From contig JAJRSM010000021.1 in the NCBI GenBank assembly GCA_024278765.1, forward strand, positions 1 through 45,783: a stretch of DNA of 45,783 bases. Direction: 5' to 3'. Origin of the DNA: Deltaproteobacteria bacterium (GTDB lineage: Bacteria; Desulfobacterota; GWC2-55-46; DRQE01). Positions within the stretch are counted from its first letter, which is position 1, and every line of letters starts with the position of its first letter. The translations under genes and the position numbers were made by a program. Under the pieces are notes generated by a model, which ran no database searches, was not told the origin of the DNA, and was given only the letters and a program-made list of their open reading frames with translations. This document shows positions 1-9,383 of this stretch, one piece after another.

Positions 1-186
1 ACCTACAGAGAAGAGGTACTCGATATGTACGTCTTTAGATACTTGAGTGAAGTACGCGAGATAACCGTAGATTGGATAACTGAATACAACGAAGAGAGGC
101 CTCACGAATCGCTTGGGAACTTGACTCCGGCAGAGTATCTGTCCAAACACTTAAAACAGGAAAACTCTAATTTAGACTGGCACTAA
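1..186 (+). CDS. IS3-family transposase OrfB, C-terminal 61 residues (5' end outside window)
   Basis: Frame 1 is open from the first base to TAA at 184-186. The peptide contains YREEVLDMYVF, then EYNEERPHESLGNLTPAEY. This is the typical C-terminal end of IS3-family DDE integrase (rve) transposases: the region of the last catalytic Glu followed by the RPHxSLGxLTPxEY signature. Only the tail is present, so activity cannot be judged. In the family, OrfB is made by programmed -1 frameshifting from orfA, which is not visible here. Confidence 0.85.
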   Translation, partial: TYREEVLDMYVFRYLSEVREITVDWITEYNEERPHESLGNLTPAEYLSKHLKQENSNLDWH

Positions 187-202
187 ATAAGGGAGGTTTA
201 CA
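1..202 (+). mobile_element. Right end of an IS3-family insertion sequence (partial)
   Basis: The window opens inside an IS3-type transposase gene. About 16 bases after its stop codon lies GGGAGGTTTACA (191-202), which looks like an IS3-type right terminal repeat. The end at 202 is estimated, because the left end of the element is outside the window. A propeller gene on the other strand runs straight into this end, so the element probably interrupted it. Confidence 0.75.
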
Positions 203-1150
203 ACTGGGCAGCAGCTCGTGAGTATTGATGTTTCTGCCATCCTCGTTAAATCTTCCAGTTAATTCACAACCTATTTTACGGTCTTTTATCTTGCAACGGA
301 AGAAGTTAAATTTACTCGTATCATAACTCTCTCCGCCCTCTATAACGGTGAAATAAAGTCTGTTGTTTTTATCTACTGCATCGAAATGGATGCTATGGTT
401 AGGTTTAGGGCCAAAGCCCAGTGCCTCAAAATCGTGTTCTTTAGACCAGCTATTTTCTTTATCAAATATTTCTATGCCCAGGCTGTGACCATTGCCCCAT
501 ATCATGGTTGCAATTCCTGATGAGTCGGCAAGCCAGCGAGTAGATCCGTAGACCCATTCGTTGGTTAGCCATACTTTTTCCCATTGTAGTTCTGGTATGT
601 GCAAGTCGGAGTCGTGCTTGTTTCCGAGCAGAACCATTGTTCCGTCCGGGGAGACGAGTTCTTTGCTATCGTCGCGAACAACCGCAAATTTTTCTTGTTT
701 ACCGGTTGCTATCTCTAACCGGTGTATGTCAAATATGTGGCCGTGCCACCCCGGGCCGTCTAGACCTATTAGTTTTTCTGGCGACTTGCCCCGTTTATCT
801 TTATAGACTCGTGAGCTGTCGTTTCCTTCGTAAATAACCCATTTTCCGTCAGGAGTACATCCTGTGGTATATTTAACTTTTTTTGTGGCAAGTTTTATAC
901 TATCTCCATTTAACCCAATTCACTCAATCCCGAATTTATCGCTCTCGATCAAAAGCCCCGTACTTTCGCACCAGCCTAAAATATGAAAAGGTGTTCCTTC
1001 TCCGGCATCCTTCACAACTAGTATCTCTTTTTGAGTTTTGGTCTTTGCTGGTTTGGCAGCTTCCTTTCCTATTGCAATGCTGGAAAGGGAGAAAATTGAC
1101 AACATAACTAATGAAAAGGTAGTGGCGAATTTTTTATAAAGGTTTTTTAT
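167..1150 (-). pseudogene. Secreted beta-propeller (TolB/PD40-like) protein, broken by a nonsense codon and an IS
   Basis: Two open segments in one frame (1105 down to 923, and 919 down to about 203) are separated only by a TGA at 920-922. Read through, the protein has a signal peptide, then propeller-like blades such as TPDGKWVIYEG and SPDGTMVLLGN, typical of TolB/WD40-like PD40 repeats. The best N-terminus is at 1150, where the peptide would begin (M)KNLYKKFATTFSLVML. The codon there is ATA, preceded by AGAGGT, which suggests a mutated ATG start. The 3' end runs into the IS3 right end, so the last 10 or so codons before the stop at 167 are IS sequence. The cellular role is unknown. I infer a decaying exported propeller, similar in kind to the propellers of the cytochrome locus. 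Confidence 0.75.
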
Positions 1151-1270
1151 TCTACCTCTAAATATGTATCATATTGTTTTTACTGAGAAAACTGCATGAA
1201 GTTATTCTACCATCTGGTTAAATATGGGGGGGTGTGAGTAGGAAAATTAAAGATGTGAATTAAACGGAGG

Positions 1271-2818
1271 TCAGACTTTGCACTTCTTTCTTGTCTTGTT
1301 CCCGTTTAGGTCATCATCCGGGTTACGCCACCGTCTGAGGTCGCGCTCCATCAGCATTTCGGCCTCAAGCGGGCCCCAGGTGCCGGGCTCGTAGTTGGGA
1401 AAGCTCTGGGGCGGGAAGCTCTCCCAGCCCTCCAGTATTCCGTTGATGATCTTCCAGGACTCTTCTATCTCTTGGGAATGCGGAAAGAGCGTTGCGTCGC
1501 CGAGCATCGCGTCATGGATGAGGCGTTCGTATGCCTCGGCCATCTTTACGTCATAGGCCTCTGCGTATGAGAAGTCCATCGTAACCATATCTATGCGGTT
1601 GGTGCTGCCCGGGTACTTTATGTTGAAGCTGAAGTTAATGCCCTCGTCCGGCTGGATCTTTAAGACCAGGACGTTACTGTTCGGGCAGCCCGTAATTGAT
1701 TTGGTAAAGAGGCAATGAGGGACCTCTTTAAAGTGAATGGCTATTTCGGTTAATCGTTCGGGCAGGCATTTGCCGGTCCTTATATAGAAGGGCACGCCGG
1801 ACCAACGCCAGTTGTCGATAAAGAGTTTTAAGGCTGCAAAGGTCTCGATATCAGACTCGGGATCGACATGCATCTCGTCGCGGTAGCCCTTTATATCACC
1901 GGCCTCTTCTGTGACCTTTCCGTACTGGCCTCTGACTGCAAAACGCTGGACCGTCTCCGGGGCTATCGGGCGAAGGGATTTAAGGAGTTCTATCTTTTTA
2001 GTGCGGATGACCTCGGCGTCCATACTGGAGGGCGGCTCCATTGCGACAAGTGTCAAGAGCTGCATGATGTGGTTCTGTACCATGTCTCTGAGAGTTCCCG
2101 AGCCTTCAAAGTACTTACCCCGGTCGCCAACCCCGACGCTCTCGGCAACTGTTATCTGAACGTGGTCCACGTAACGCCTGTTCCATGTGGGCTCGTATAT
2201 TCCGTTGGCAAAGCGGAAAAATAAGATGTTCTGGACTGTTTCCTTTCCCAGGTAGTGATCTATCCGGTATACCTGATCTTCATCAAAACGCTCAAGAGTT
2301 AGTTTATTCAGGTCTCTGGCACTCTTTAGGTCGCGCCCAAAGGGTTTTTCTATTATTATCTTGGGTTTGTTTGGTTCGTCGCCCTTATGCGATAGTCCGG
2401 CGTTGTCTAGCATCTCTATTATTTTAGGGAAGAAGCGTGGGGGAGTGGCAAAGTAGTAAAGGCGCGAGCAAGGTGTGCCGCACTACTGGTCCAGTTCATT
2501 TAGCTGTGGCTTTAGACGCTCGAAGCCGTCTTTGTCTTCAAAAGAGGCCGATACAAAGCGGGAGACGCTAAAGAGTTGAGCGCAGGTCTTGTCGTTGACC
2601 GGTTTATACTGCGAATGCTCGTGGACGGCGGCCTCGGCGAATCCTTTGAACTCATGGTCGTCTATCTGGCGCGTGGCAAAACCTACGATATTGAAGTGTT
2701 TAGGCAGCATCTTGAGTTCAAGGAGTCTGTAGAGGGCGGGTAAGAGTTTTTTCTGGGATAGATCTCCGGTAGCTCCGAAGATAACCATGGTTGTTGCCCC
2801 GGGTTTTATTGTATCCAT
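1271..2818 (-). pseudogene. zwf: Glucose-6-phosphate dehydrogenase with one in-frame amber codon
   Basis: Zwf oxidises glucose 6-phosphate to 6-phosphogluconolactone with NADP, the entry step of the oxidative pentose phosphate pathway. The N-terminal part has the Rossmann motif VIFGATGDLSQKKLLPALY. The C-terminal part has EKPFGRD, the active-site stretch [14 protein letters not shown], and the usual ending [17 protein letters not shown]. The two parts are in the same frame and joined by codons reading [18 protein letters not shown], which is ordinary Zwf sequence (NRLFYLATPP-like). The only lesion is TAG at 2483-2485 (codon 112). Total length with the stop read as an amino acid is about 515 codons, normal for the family. 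TAG is used as a real stop elsewhere in the window (gpmI), so recoding is unlikely. A recent nonsense mutation (CAG to TAG would do) or a sequence error are the main options. Ribosome site GAGGAAAAACGA precedes the ATG. Confidence 0.85.
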
Positions 2819-3149
2819 TCGTTTTTCCTCATACTTATTAAAGTGTTAAGATAAACTCTAGCATACGCAGGGAATTTGTCAATCTTAGCCGTCCTTACGT
2901 CTTGTTCGCAACTTTGTTACTCTGAATATGACCATGTAGGTTTTTTTGTGTTTTCAAGGTTCATTTACGGACTGTTGTCGTAGTGGTAGAGAATAAAAAT
3001 AGTTGCAATAGCAAGTGTTTATATGGTAGATTTGATAAAATTTGCACAAAAAAGGCACTGAATTATCATTAGGTAGTTTGTCTCTTTGTATGGTCTCGGT
3101 ATGACTTCCTTGAGTTCTTGGTATCAACCTTTAAAGAGGGTAACCTGAA
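2819..3149. other. Divergent intergenic region between zwf and the propeller lipoprotein gene
   Basis: About 330 bases separate the two divergent genes. The left part carries the zwf promoter. The right part is AT-rich and contains the small inverted repeat TTGC-AATA-GCAA (3003-3014). No clear plus-strand promoter and no convincing ORF are visible. Confidence 0.5.
2855..2882 (-). promoter_or_regulatory. Candidate sigma-70 promoter for zwf
   Basis: On the minus strand TTGACA (2882-2877) is followed after 16 bases by TAGAGT (2860-2855), about 37 bases before the zwf start codon. The -35 box is perfect and the -10 box is weak. Confidence 0.5.
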
Positions 3150-4583
3150 ATGAAGATAATAAGGTCGATATTCTTAGTGTCTCTCGTCTTTTTGGCCTCC
3201 TGTGTTACACCGGCGGTGCAGGACTTGCAGACTCGGTTTTCTTCGCCTCCTTCTTCCTCCTTCGCCAGGGTCTTGGTGTACCTGCATCTCACAGCCTCGT
3301 CTACTGACCTTGAATTCAGTATAACCCAGGCCTCATTGATCGATGGTGAGGGGGGCAGTCACGACCTGTTGCATGCACCGGTAAATGTAAGCTCTGTGGA
3401 TGTTGGAAAAAGTCAGGTACTGCTTGTCGAGGGTTTTGTTGCTCCAGGCGATTATATTGGTTTACGCCTTGCTTTTAGCCGCGCATCTATCGGTCGCGGC
3501 GGTAAGAGGGCCAATCTTATTTTGCCGGAGAAGGGCGGCGAGTTTGAGGCTTCTTTAAATCTTGAACTGGACGGCGGGCAGAGCACCGTGCTCAGCCTTG
3601 AGTGGAACCCTTCGGCATCTGTAGAGAAGAGAGTTGTATTTACTCCTGCCATAACAGTAGAGACTCAAAGGCCATCGGCCAGAGGCCTGCTGCTTTATAT
3701 CTCCAATAGTGGATCAAATTACGTAACTGTCATTGATAGGAGTCTTGAGCGGGTCATCGGAGCGGTAACGGTTGGGGACGGCCCAAGGGCAATGGCCCTT
3801 AATAAGCGCAATGACATGCTTTACGTGCTTAATTCGCGTTCGCATTCAATATCGGTCATCGATGCCTTGTATCTGGAGCTGCGCGATACCATTGATCTGA
3901 CCGCAGGGATTAACCCAACGGATATGACCTTTATGCCTGACGAGTTTGATGCTACCGATGGTAAGCTTTATATAGTAAACAGATCCAGCAACGATGTGGT
4001 TTTGGTTGATACCGCATCAAGCCGTGTAATGAAGGCAGTCCCTGTCGGGCACAGACCGTCGTTTGTTTTGGGTGATAAAGATCGTCGCGAGATTTATGTA
4101 ACCAATGAACTTTCCAATACACTTAGCATAATAAGTACGATTGACGACCTGGTTGTTGCTACTATAAGGGTTGATGGTAGTCCGGTAGGTTTGGCCCTTG
4201 GTGATGACAAGGTATATGTTTTTAATCAGGGGTCAAACTCAATATCAGTGGTCTCGCCTTCGGACAGAGTAATCGTTGATACTTTGATCTTATCTGATCC
4301 TCCAAGCAGGGGGATCAAGGCCTTTAACAAGCGTTTCTTTATCTTGAATACTTTAACTGACAAGATAACTTTCTTTAATAGACAAGACGTGCTTACTGCG
4401 ATAAGAAAGGTAGGTGACTCTCCTATAGGGCTAGCAGCTGATGAGGACCGCAATCGGCTCTACGTCTCTAATTTTGGTTCGAATACGGTCTCTATCATAG
4501 ACCCGAAAGGAGAGAGGGTCGTAGGCGAGCTTGATGTTGGTAGTAAGCCGTACGGCGTGCTTCTTCTGGATAATCAACAATGA
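3150..4583 (+). CDS. YVTN/YncE-like beta-propeller lipoprotein
   Basis: 477 aa. A signal peptide ends in the lipobox LASC (Cys18), so the protein is probably a lipoprotein. Residues about 30-175 form a beta-rich DUF4382-like N-terminal region (inferred from its pattern). From about residue 178 there are seven or so YVTN-type blades, for example LYISNSGSNYVTVIDRS, LYVLNSRSHSISVID, IYVTNELSNTLSIIS and LYVSNFGSNTVSIIDP, which should close into a surface propeller. The start is an ATG 6 bases after GGGTAA. The stop overlaps the next start (ATGA), so it is translationally coupled to the putative barrel protein. Propeller lipoproteins like this usually bind partners at the cell surface. Given the neighbours, I infer a scaffold or docking role in the cytochrome system. 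Confidence 0.85.
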   Translation: MKIIRSIFLVSLVFLASCVTPAVQDLQTRFSSPPSSSFARVLVYLHLTASSTDLEFSITQASLIDGEGGSHDLLHAPVNVSSVDVGKSQVLLVEGFVAPGDYIGLRLAFSRASIGRGGKRANLILPEKGGEFEASLNLELDGGQSTVLSLEWNPSASVEKRVVFTPAITVETQRPSARGLLLYISNSGSNYVTVIDRSLERVIGAVTVGDGPRAMALNKRNDMLYVLNSRSHSISVIDALYLELRDTIDLTAGINPTDMTFMPDEFDATDGKLYIVNRSSNDVVLVDTASSRVMKAVPVGHRPSFVLGDKDRREIYVTNELSNTLSIISTIDDLVVATIRVDGSPVGLALGDDKVYVFNQGSNSISVVSPSDRVIVDTLILSDPPSRGIKAFNKRFFILNTLTDKITFFNRQDVLTAIRKVGDSPIGLAADEDRNRLYVSNFGSNTVSIIDPKGERVVGELDVGSKPYGVLLLDNQQ

Positions 4584-6700
4584 CAATAAAACCTGTTTTA
4601 TTGATTACAGTTATTGCGACATTTGTGTTTTTTGCTGGTTCTCATGTCGCACTGGCTTCCATAGGTGTCAGGGCCAGTTTTTCTGAAAACGAGATTGTTA
4701 CAGAGACAGCTGGAGTAGTTAAAAACTCAACAACGACAACAAAGAACTATAGTCTGAACTTTCAAAAGCAATTGACAAATACTCTATCTTTAAATGGTGA
4801 TATTCGGTGGACAGATTCGCTAGTTAATATTGATGGGGTAGAGACCAAGACAAAAAATGTATTTCCAATCTTTACATTAAACTACAGCCCTCCCGCGCAG
4901 TATAATTTGAGGCTTGGCTATAACAGGACAGAGAGTGCCCCGTCACAGGACGACCGTATAACAACGGCAAATATGAATGCCGGCTTTGCTTTACCAGCTG
5001 GCAGGCTTCCGTCTTTTGATTTAAGCTTTAATAAGACTACGACCGAGGACCACGCTAAGGTGCAGCAGATAAATGGCGAGACTGCTACGCTAAGGGCGTC
5101 ATCGTCATACAAGTTTGAGTACAGAGAGGTGGATGCGAGCATTAATTATAGCTTCAGTCAGACCTCGTCAGAAGACTTTATCGTAGATACTACCACAGAA
5201 ACACCTACACATTTTTTTTCGACCGATGCTAGTAGGGAGTTTATGGACGGTAAGTTGAAGGCATCAATGAATTATGGTTTTAACTTAAGTGAGACGACTA
5301 CGGAAAGTCTTGGTACAGCAAGTAGGTTTGAACAAACAGTCGGGCCCTCTACCGGTCTTGAGTTCGGGTATCCGGTTGGCGGGCCGACACCGCTGGTTAT
5401 GACAGGTGAGCCGCAGCTTATAGATAACGATAGAAATACCGCAGTTGTGCCTTCCTCGGTTGGAGACCCTACGATAGACCTTAGTGTCTCTAATTGGAAT
5501 ATGGGGCTTGGTTTTACCAGCACTCAGGGCATACATGAGCTTAATCTTTATATTACATCTGCGCTTTCGTCGGTTGTTATATCCGGTTATAATTTTGGCT
5601 GGCAGGTCTACACCAGCACAAATAATGTCTCTTGGACTGTGTTAGGCTCAAGTGTTAATTATAACTCCGTTTTTCGTCGTTTCGAGTTTGCTTTTTCGGA
5701 GACAAATGCGCGGTACTTTAAGATCGTCAATACCCTTAGCCCTCCGACTCTGGGCACTATTGAGGTGACCGAGATTACGGCATTAGGGTTTGCGATAAGT
5801 ACGCCCAGGAACAGCTTTACCTCTAGTGTTACCCGGGGTTTCAGCGGTCTGACATTGGTTTATTCGCCAACAGACAGGCTTAATCTTGGAATGAATATTA
5901 CTATTGATACTACATCCGACGAGAGAGATGGTTCAGCCGATATCGAGATAAAAAACAGCCGTTATGGTTTGAACGGAAGGTATGTTGTTATACCTGAGTA
6001 TATGCAATTTGCCTCTACTTATGCATCAACCATTTCGACACCGTCAAATGGTGATGAGAGTGAGACAAATAGTTACACTGCGGCATTCTCCGTGACGCCA
6101 CTTGATACGGTAAATGGCAGTGTGTCATATCTTTACTCAGAGAACCTGCTGGCCGGTGCAGTGCAAAGTGAGCAGAACTCTGCTAATATGAGTGTCTTTA
6201 TGGAGGTATATACAGGGATTGACCTGAATTTAGGTGCAACTATCTCATCTTCCGAGTCGCCGGCGAGTGGTTCTGAGACCGAGAGTAGTTCCTATATATG
6301 GGGACTTAAGCTTGAGCCCTGGAAGACGTTGACAATACTGCTCAATGGTAGTAGTTCTGGTGGTGAGAGTACTCAGGGAGGCGTTACTACGACAAGTACC
6401 TCGGAGACGCTGGATATGCGCATCTCCTATAACCCGAACAGGAAGCTCTATATGTCAGCTGATTTTGACTTTAAGCCAGAGGTCTCTGAGATCTATAGTT
6501 TGACATGGACACCCACACGGACTATTCAGTGCAGGTTTAAGTATAACTCTAATGATACAACTAGTGGTTTTTCTTCAGATTTGAGTTGGCGTCCGTTTAG
6601 GCCGATAAGTTTACACACAGGTTATTCAGTTATCTGGACCGACAACTTGACGGATGATCAGGTTGAGACGCTATATACTCGGGCATCGATACGTTTTTAA
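4580..6700 (+). CDS. Putative outer-membrane beta-barrel protein with a discoidin-like insertion
   Basis: 706 aa with an N-terminal signal peptide (cleavage near ALA-SIG, residue 27). Most of the protein is alternating polar/aromatic beta strands, such as YNLRLGYNRTES and MNYGFNLSETTTES. It ends TLYTRASIRF, with the terminal Phe expected for BAM-dependent barrels. Between about residues 275 and 400 there is a compact segment (FGWQVYTSTNNVSWTVLG, RYFKIVNT) like an F5/8 type C (discoidin) domain, which breaks the barrel pattern. There are no heme motifs. By position beside large multiheme cytochromes it could be the porin sheath of an electron conduit, analogous in role to MtrB/PioB or OmbB/OmbC, but I see no sequence signature of those families. 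The barrel call is good; the conduit role is inference. Confidence 0.75.
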   Translation: MTIKPVLLITVIATFVFFAGSHVALASIGVRASFSENEIVTETAGVVKNSTTTTKNYSLNFQKQLTNTLSLNGDIRWTDSLVNIDGVETKTKNVFPIFTLNYSPPAQYNLRLGYNRTESAPSQDDRITTANMNAGFALPAGRLPSFDLSFNKTTTEDHAKVQQINGETATLRASSSYKFEYREVDASINYSFSQTSSEDFIVDTTTETPTHFFSTDASREFMDGKLKASMNYGFNLSETTTESLGTASRFEQTVGPSTGLEFGYPVGGPTPLVMTGEPQLIDNDRNTAVVPSSVGDPTIDLSVSNWNMGLGFTSTQGIHELNLYITSALSSVVISGYNFGWQVYTSTNNVSWTVLGSSVNYNSVFRRFEFAFSETNARYFKIVNTLSPPTLGTIEVTEITALGFAISTPRNSFTSSVTRGFSGLTLVYSPTDRLNLGMNITIDTTSDERDGSADIEIKNSRYGLNGRYVVIPEYMQFASTYASTISTPSNGDESETNSYTAAFSVTPLDTVNGSVSYLYSENLLAGAVQSEQNSANMSVFMEVYTGIDLNLGATISSSESPASGSETESSSYIWGLKLEPWKTLTILLNGSSSGGESTQGGVTTTSTSETLDMRISYNPNRKLYMSADFDFKPEVSEIYSLTWTPTRTIQCRFKYNSNDTTSGFSSDLSWRPFRPISLHTGYSVIWTDNLTDDQVETLYTRASIRF

Positions 6701-6713
6701 TTTTTATTTTTCT

Positions 6714-6729
6714 TTCATAAGCTTATGAA
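6714..6729. promoter_or_regulatory. Perfect 16-bp palindrome between the barrel and CsgG-like genes
   Basis: TTCATAAGCTTATGAA is its own reverse complement and begins 14 bases after the barrel stop codon. It could be an operator or a short hairpin. No T-run follows, so a terminator is unlikely. Confidence 0.35.
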
Positions 6730-6763
6730 TAATATAAAAAAACTTGTATAACGGAGTGCGTTA

Positions 6764-7375
6764 ATGTATAATATTAGTGCTATGTTGAATTGTCCAGTCC
6801 GTCTTAGACGAGATTGTGCTAAGTTTATTCTGATCGTGTTGCTGCTGACGGTGGCAGGGTGTAGTGGCAGAGTTGTCAGGTATATTAATCCCGAGGCAAA
6901 CTTTTCGTATATTCGTAAGGTTGCTGTCTTGCCTTTTAATAACCTGACAGGTGACCGTTATGCCGGTGAAAAGGTGCGTGCTGCGTTGACGGTTGAGCTC
7001 TTGTCGCGCATGACCTTTGATGTTATGGAGCAGGGAGAGGTAAGTAAGGTCTTGACCCTTGTGATGAGGGCAACAGGTGCTGATGAAGGCATGGTGCTTG
7101 AGTTGGACAAAGAGACTTTGAAGCTCCTGGGGGAGAGGCTCGGGGTTCAGGCCGTTATACTAGGCAGTGTTGATGACTACGAGTCCAGAAGGGATGGTGG
7201 TGTGGTCTCGGTCTCGATTAGGATGCTTGATACAAGCTCGGGGTTGATTCTGTGGCAGGCAAAGGGGGCGGTATCAGGCTCTAGCTTCACCAAGAAGATG
7301 CTCGGACTTGATAGTACAAATACCAGTGACCTTACTCGTAAGGTTGTAAGACGTGTCTTAAATACATTGCTTTAA
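6764..7375 (+). CDS. CsgG-like lipoprotein (first of three)
   Basis: 203 aa. Lipobox VAGC at Cys33, then the CsgG/GNA1162-type core: RKVAVLPFNNLTGDRYAGEKV, a helix ending in DVMEQGEVSKVL, LGERLGVQAVILGSVDDYE, and a strand region VSIRMLDTSSGLILWQAKG. CsgG forms an outer-membrane secretion channel for curli; shorter relatives are periplasmic lipoproteins of unknown role. This copy lacks obvious long transmembrane hairpins, so a curli-type pore is not shown. The ATG follows CGGAG at good spacing. Two more proteins with the same core follow in the locus (7465-9138 and 9920-10501). Confidence 0.8.
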   Translation: MYNISAMLNCPVRLRRDCAKFILIVLLLTVAGCSGRVVRYINPEANFSYIRKVAVLPFNNLTGDRYAGEKVRAALTVELLSRMTFDVMEQGEVSKVLTLVMRATGADEGMVLELDKETLKLLGERLGVQAVILGSVDDYESRRDGGVVSVSIRMLDTSSGLILWQAKGAVSGSSFTKKMLGLDSTNTSDLTRKVVRRVLNTLL

Positions 7376-7464
7376 GTTTTAGCCGGGCTTTGATTGCTTG
7401 TTTTATTTAAAAGACCGGAACCTGTTGAAAAACCGGGGCTTGTGAGTTTTTAATGAGGATATTT

Positions 7465-9138
7465 ATGCGATTACTTTTAAAAAAATATAAGGGTCTGTCT
7501 TCTGTTCCGGCTAAAGCGGTTTTAAATATTGGCCTCTGGAGCTCTCCGTTGTTGCTAAAGGGCTTTGCCGTGAGTATTGTCTTGGCCGTGGCTCTTTTGG
7601 TAACCGTCTCTGTGATGGCAGAAGATACCTCAAAACATACAAATACAAGTAGACTTTTAGAGAACGACACAAATGACACAAAACTTGCTCCTGTAAGAGT
7701 TGTTGCGCCAAGCGAGGTTGTATCACTGTCAAGCCTGGCGATCTTGCCACTAGAGAACCTCTCGGACAATCCTTTGGCCGCAACCATGATGACTGATTAC
7801 CTGAAAAACGAGTTCAGGGATAGGGGGCTTTACAATATCGCAAAGACAAAAGATGTTAACCGGTTCTTGGCTCGTCGCAGGATACGTTATACCGGTGCTA
7901 TTACCAGGATCGCCGTTAGAGAGATGGGAAAGGTTCTTGGTGTTGATGGAGTGTTTATCGGTACTATCAATTATTATTCTATAGTTGGCGATACTCTTAT
8001 TGTAGGTCTGAACTGTCGTATGTTAAGTGTCTCTGATGGTCGAATAGTATGGGCTGACAATATAACCTATACGAGCAAAGATTTTGAAGGGGTTTTAGGG
8101 TTAGGTTCAGTTAAGAGCATAGACGCGCTGGCCTCTATGGTTGTTAAAGATCTGATCGGATCTCTAAAAGACAGGTTCTTTGTCCGAGACAGCTATTACG
8201 GTCCTTTTGATATAGAGCGGGTTATAACTTATCCTGTGATGGGGCAGTCAGGCGGTACGAGAGATATAAATGTAAGATTTTTAAACCTTACAGACGAGCC
8301 TACGAGAGTAACGGCCTTTATGGGCACTACCGAGTATGAGCTTAAAAGGGTCTCTTTTGGTACGTACGAGGGGGCTGTCGATGCTCCTGAAGCCGAGGGC
8401 ATACACTTAATTGATGTGGTTGCAGTGGCCTCTGATAGTAAATCCTACGCCTTCAGTGCAGTGGGTAAGGTTGTTGTCGATGATACCCCGCCGGTTATAT
8501 CCATGTATGCCAGTCGAGATGTCTTCTCAACAAAGAAGAGAGGTTTTGTAGTCTTTGAGCCAAAGCTTATAAGCTTTGAGGAGATAGATGAGTGGGATGT
8601 GAGCATCACCGATAGCGAGGGAGTGGTGGTCAGGAGTGATAGGGGGTACGGTCGTATGCCGGTAAGGCTTGTGTGGAAGGGCACTAGCTCAACACGGTCA
8701 CTGGTGAAAGATGGCAGCTATACCTTTACCTTACAGGTAAAGGATCCTTCCGGCAATGTCGCAAAGGTTTCTAATGTCGTAATGGTTAAGAACTCGCCTC
8801 CGGCTATTGATGTTGATGTGGATATTGTAGAGGATACAGTACTCTTTAGTTTTAACTACAGCCCTGATGAACCGATTGAGAGTTGGAGTATAGCTATAGT
8901 TGATAGAGGAGGCAATATTATAAAAATGCTCTCCGGTGAAGGAAGGACCTTGCCCGAACGCTTTGAGTATCCAATAGGTAAGGACTACGATGTTAAGAAG
9001 TTGAGTTTTAAAGTAGAGGCAAAGGACGTTGCCGGCAACAAGTTTGAGATGATCAAGACCATACCTTCTCTCTTTGCCAATAAAACACCATTTGCAGGGC
9101 TCAAAGGTGTGCAGAATGTTATCTGGGACGATTTTTGA
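7465..9138 (+). CDS. CsgG-like domain protein with C-terminal Ig/FlgD-like domains
   Basis: 557 aa from the ATG at 7465, which has AGGA 6 bases upstream. An ATG at 7453 in frame lies inside that ribosome site. A membrane segment/signal at about residues 30-55 is followed by the CsgG-type core (SLAILPLENLSDNPLAATMM to LGVDGVFIGTINYYS, then GRIVWADNITY). From about residue 260 the protein is beta-rich, with Ig-like modules containing SYTFTLQVKDPSGNVAKV, similar to FlgD/FlgD-Ig repeats. There are no heme motifs. The fusion suggests a periplasmic or surface assembly factor. The biochemical function is unknown. Confidence 0.75.
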   Translation: MRLLLKKYKGLSSVPAKAVLNIGLWSSPLLLKGFAVSIVLAVALLVTVSVMAEDTSKHTNTSRLLENDTNDTKLAPVRVVAPSEVVSLSSLAILPLENLSDNPLAATMMTDYLKNEFRDRGLYNIAKTKDVNRFLARRRIRYTGAITRIAVREMGKVLGVDGVFIGTINYYSIVGDTLIVGLNCRMLSVSDGRIVWADNITYTSKDFEGVLGLGSVKSIDALASMVVKDLIGSLKDRFFVRDSYYGPFDIERVITYPVMGQSGGTRDINVRFLNLTDEPTRVTAFMGTTEYELKRVSFGTYEGAVDAPEAEGIHLIDVVAVASDSKSYAFSAVGKVVVDDTPPVISMYASRDVFSTKKRGFVVFEPKLISFEEIDEWDVSITDSEGVVVRSDRGYGRMPVRLVWKGTSSTRSLVKDGSYTFTLQVKDPSGNVAKVSNVVMVKNSPPAIDVDVDIVEDTVLFSFNYSPDEPIESWSIAIVDRGGNIIKMLSGEGRTLPERFEYPIGKDYDVKKLSFKVEAKDVAGNKFEMIKTIPSLFANKTPFAGLKGVQNVIWDDF

Positions 9139-9199
9139 GTTCAGGTCTCTGAACCCTATTCATTGAAGTTTGCAAGCAAATAAAATCCTCAATTTTTTC

Positions 9200-9228
9200 T
9201 TGATTAAATCACTTTATAAACATATACT
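9200..9228 (+). promoter_or_regulatory. Candidate sigma-70 promoter upstream of the cytochrome operon
   Basis: TTGATT (9200-9205), a 17-base spacer, and TATACT (9223-9228), about 155 bases before the HAMP gene. It would drive the tightly packed genes from 9384 to 17006. A 6-bp hairpin GTTCAG-GTCT-CTGAAC just after the previous stop codon lacks a T-run. Confidence 0.5.
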
Positions 9229-9383
9229 TAGTACGTTGTCTTTTTAAGAGGCCTTTTGTGTTAATCTCAGCGAGTTTAATTGCAGTACAGTTCTGATAAG
9301 GTCTTTCTGGTTATGCTTGTTATCTATTTGCGTAGAGATGGATGTTCTGAAATTGGTGGATACCAACGGCTGGAGGGCTACTT

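Noticed and set aside
920-922. TGA in the propeller gene as a selenocysteine codon
   Set aside because: No SECIS-like hairpin is visible directly downstream, the protein family is not a redox family, and the gene carries other lesions.
2483-2485. TAG in zwf as pyrrolysine
   Set aside because: TAG ends other intact genes here (for example gpmI), and Zwf is not a pyrrolysine protein.
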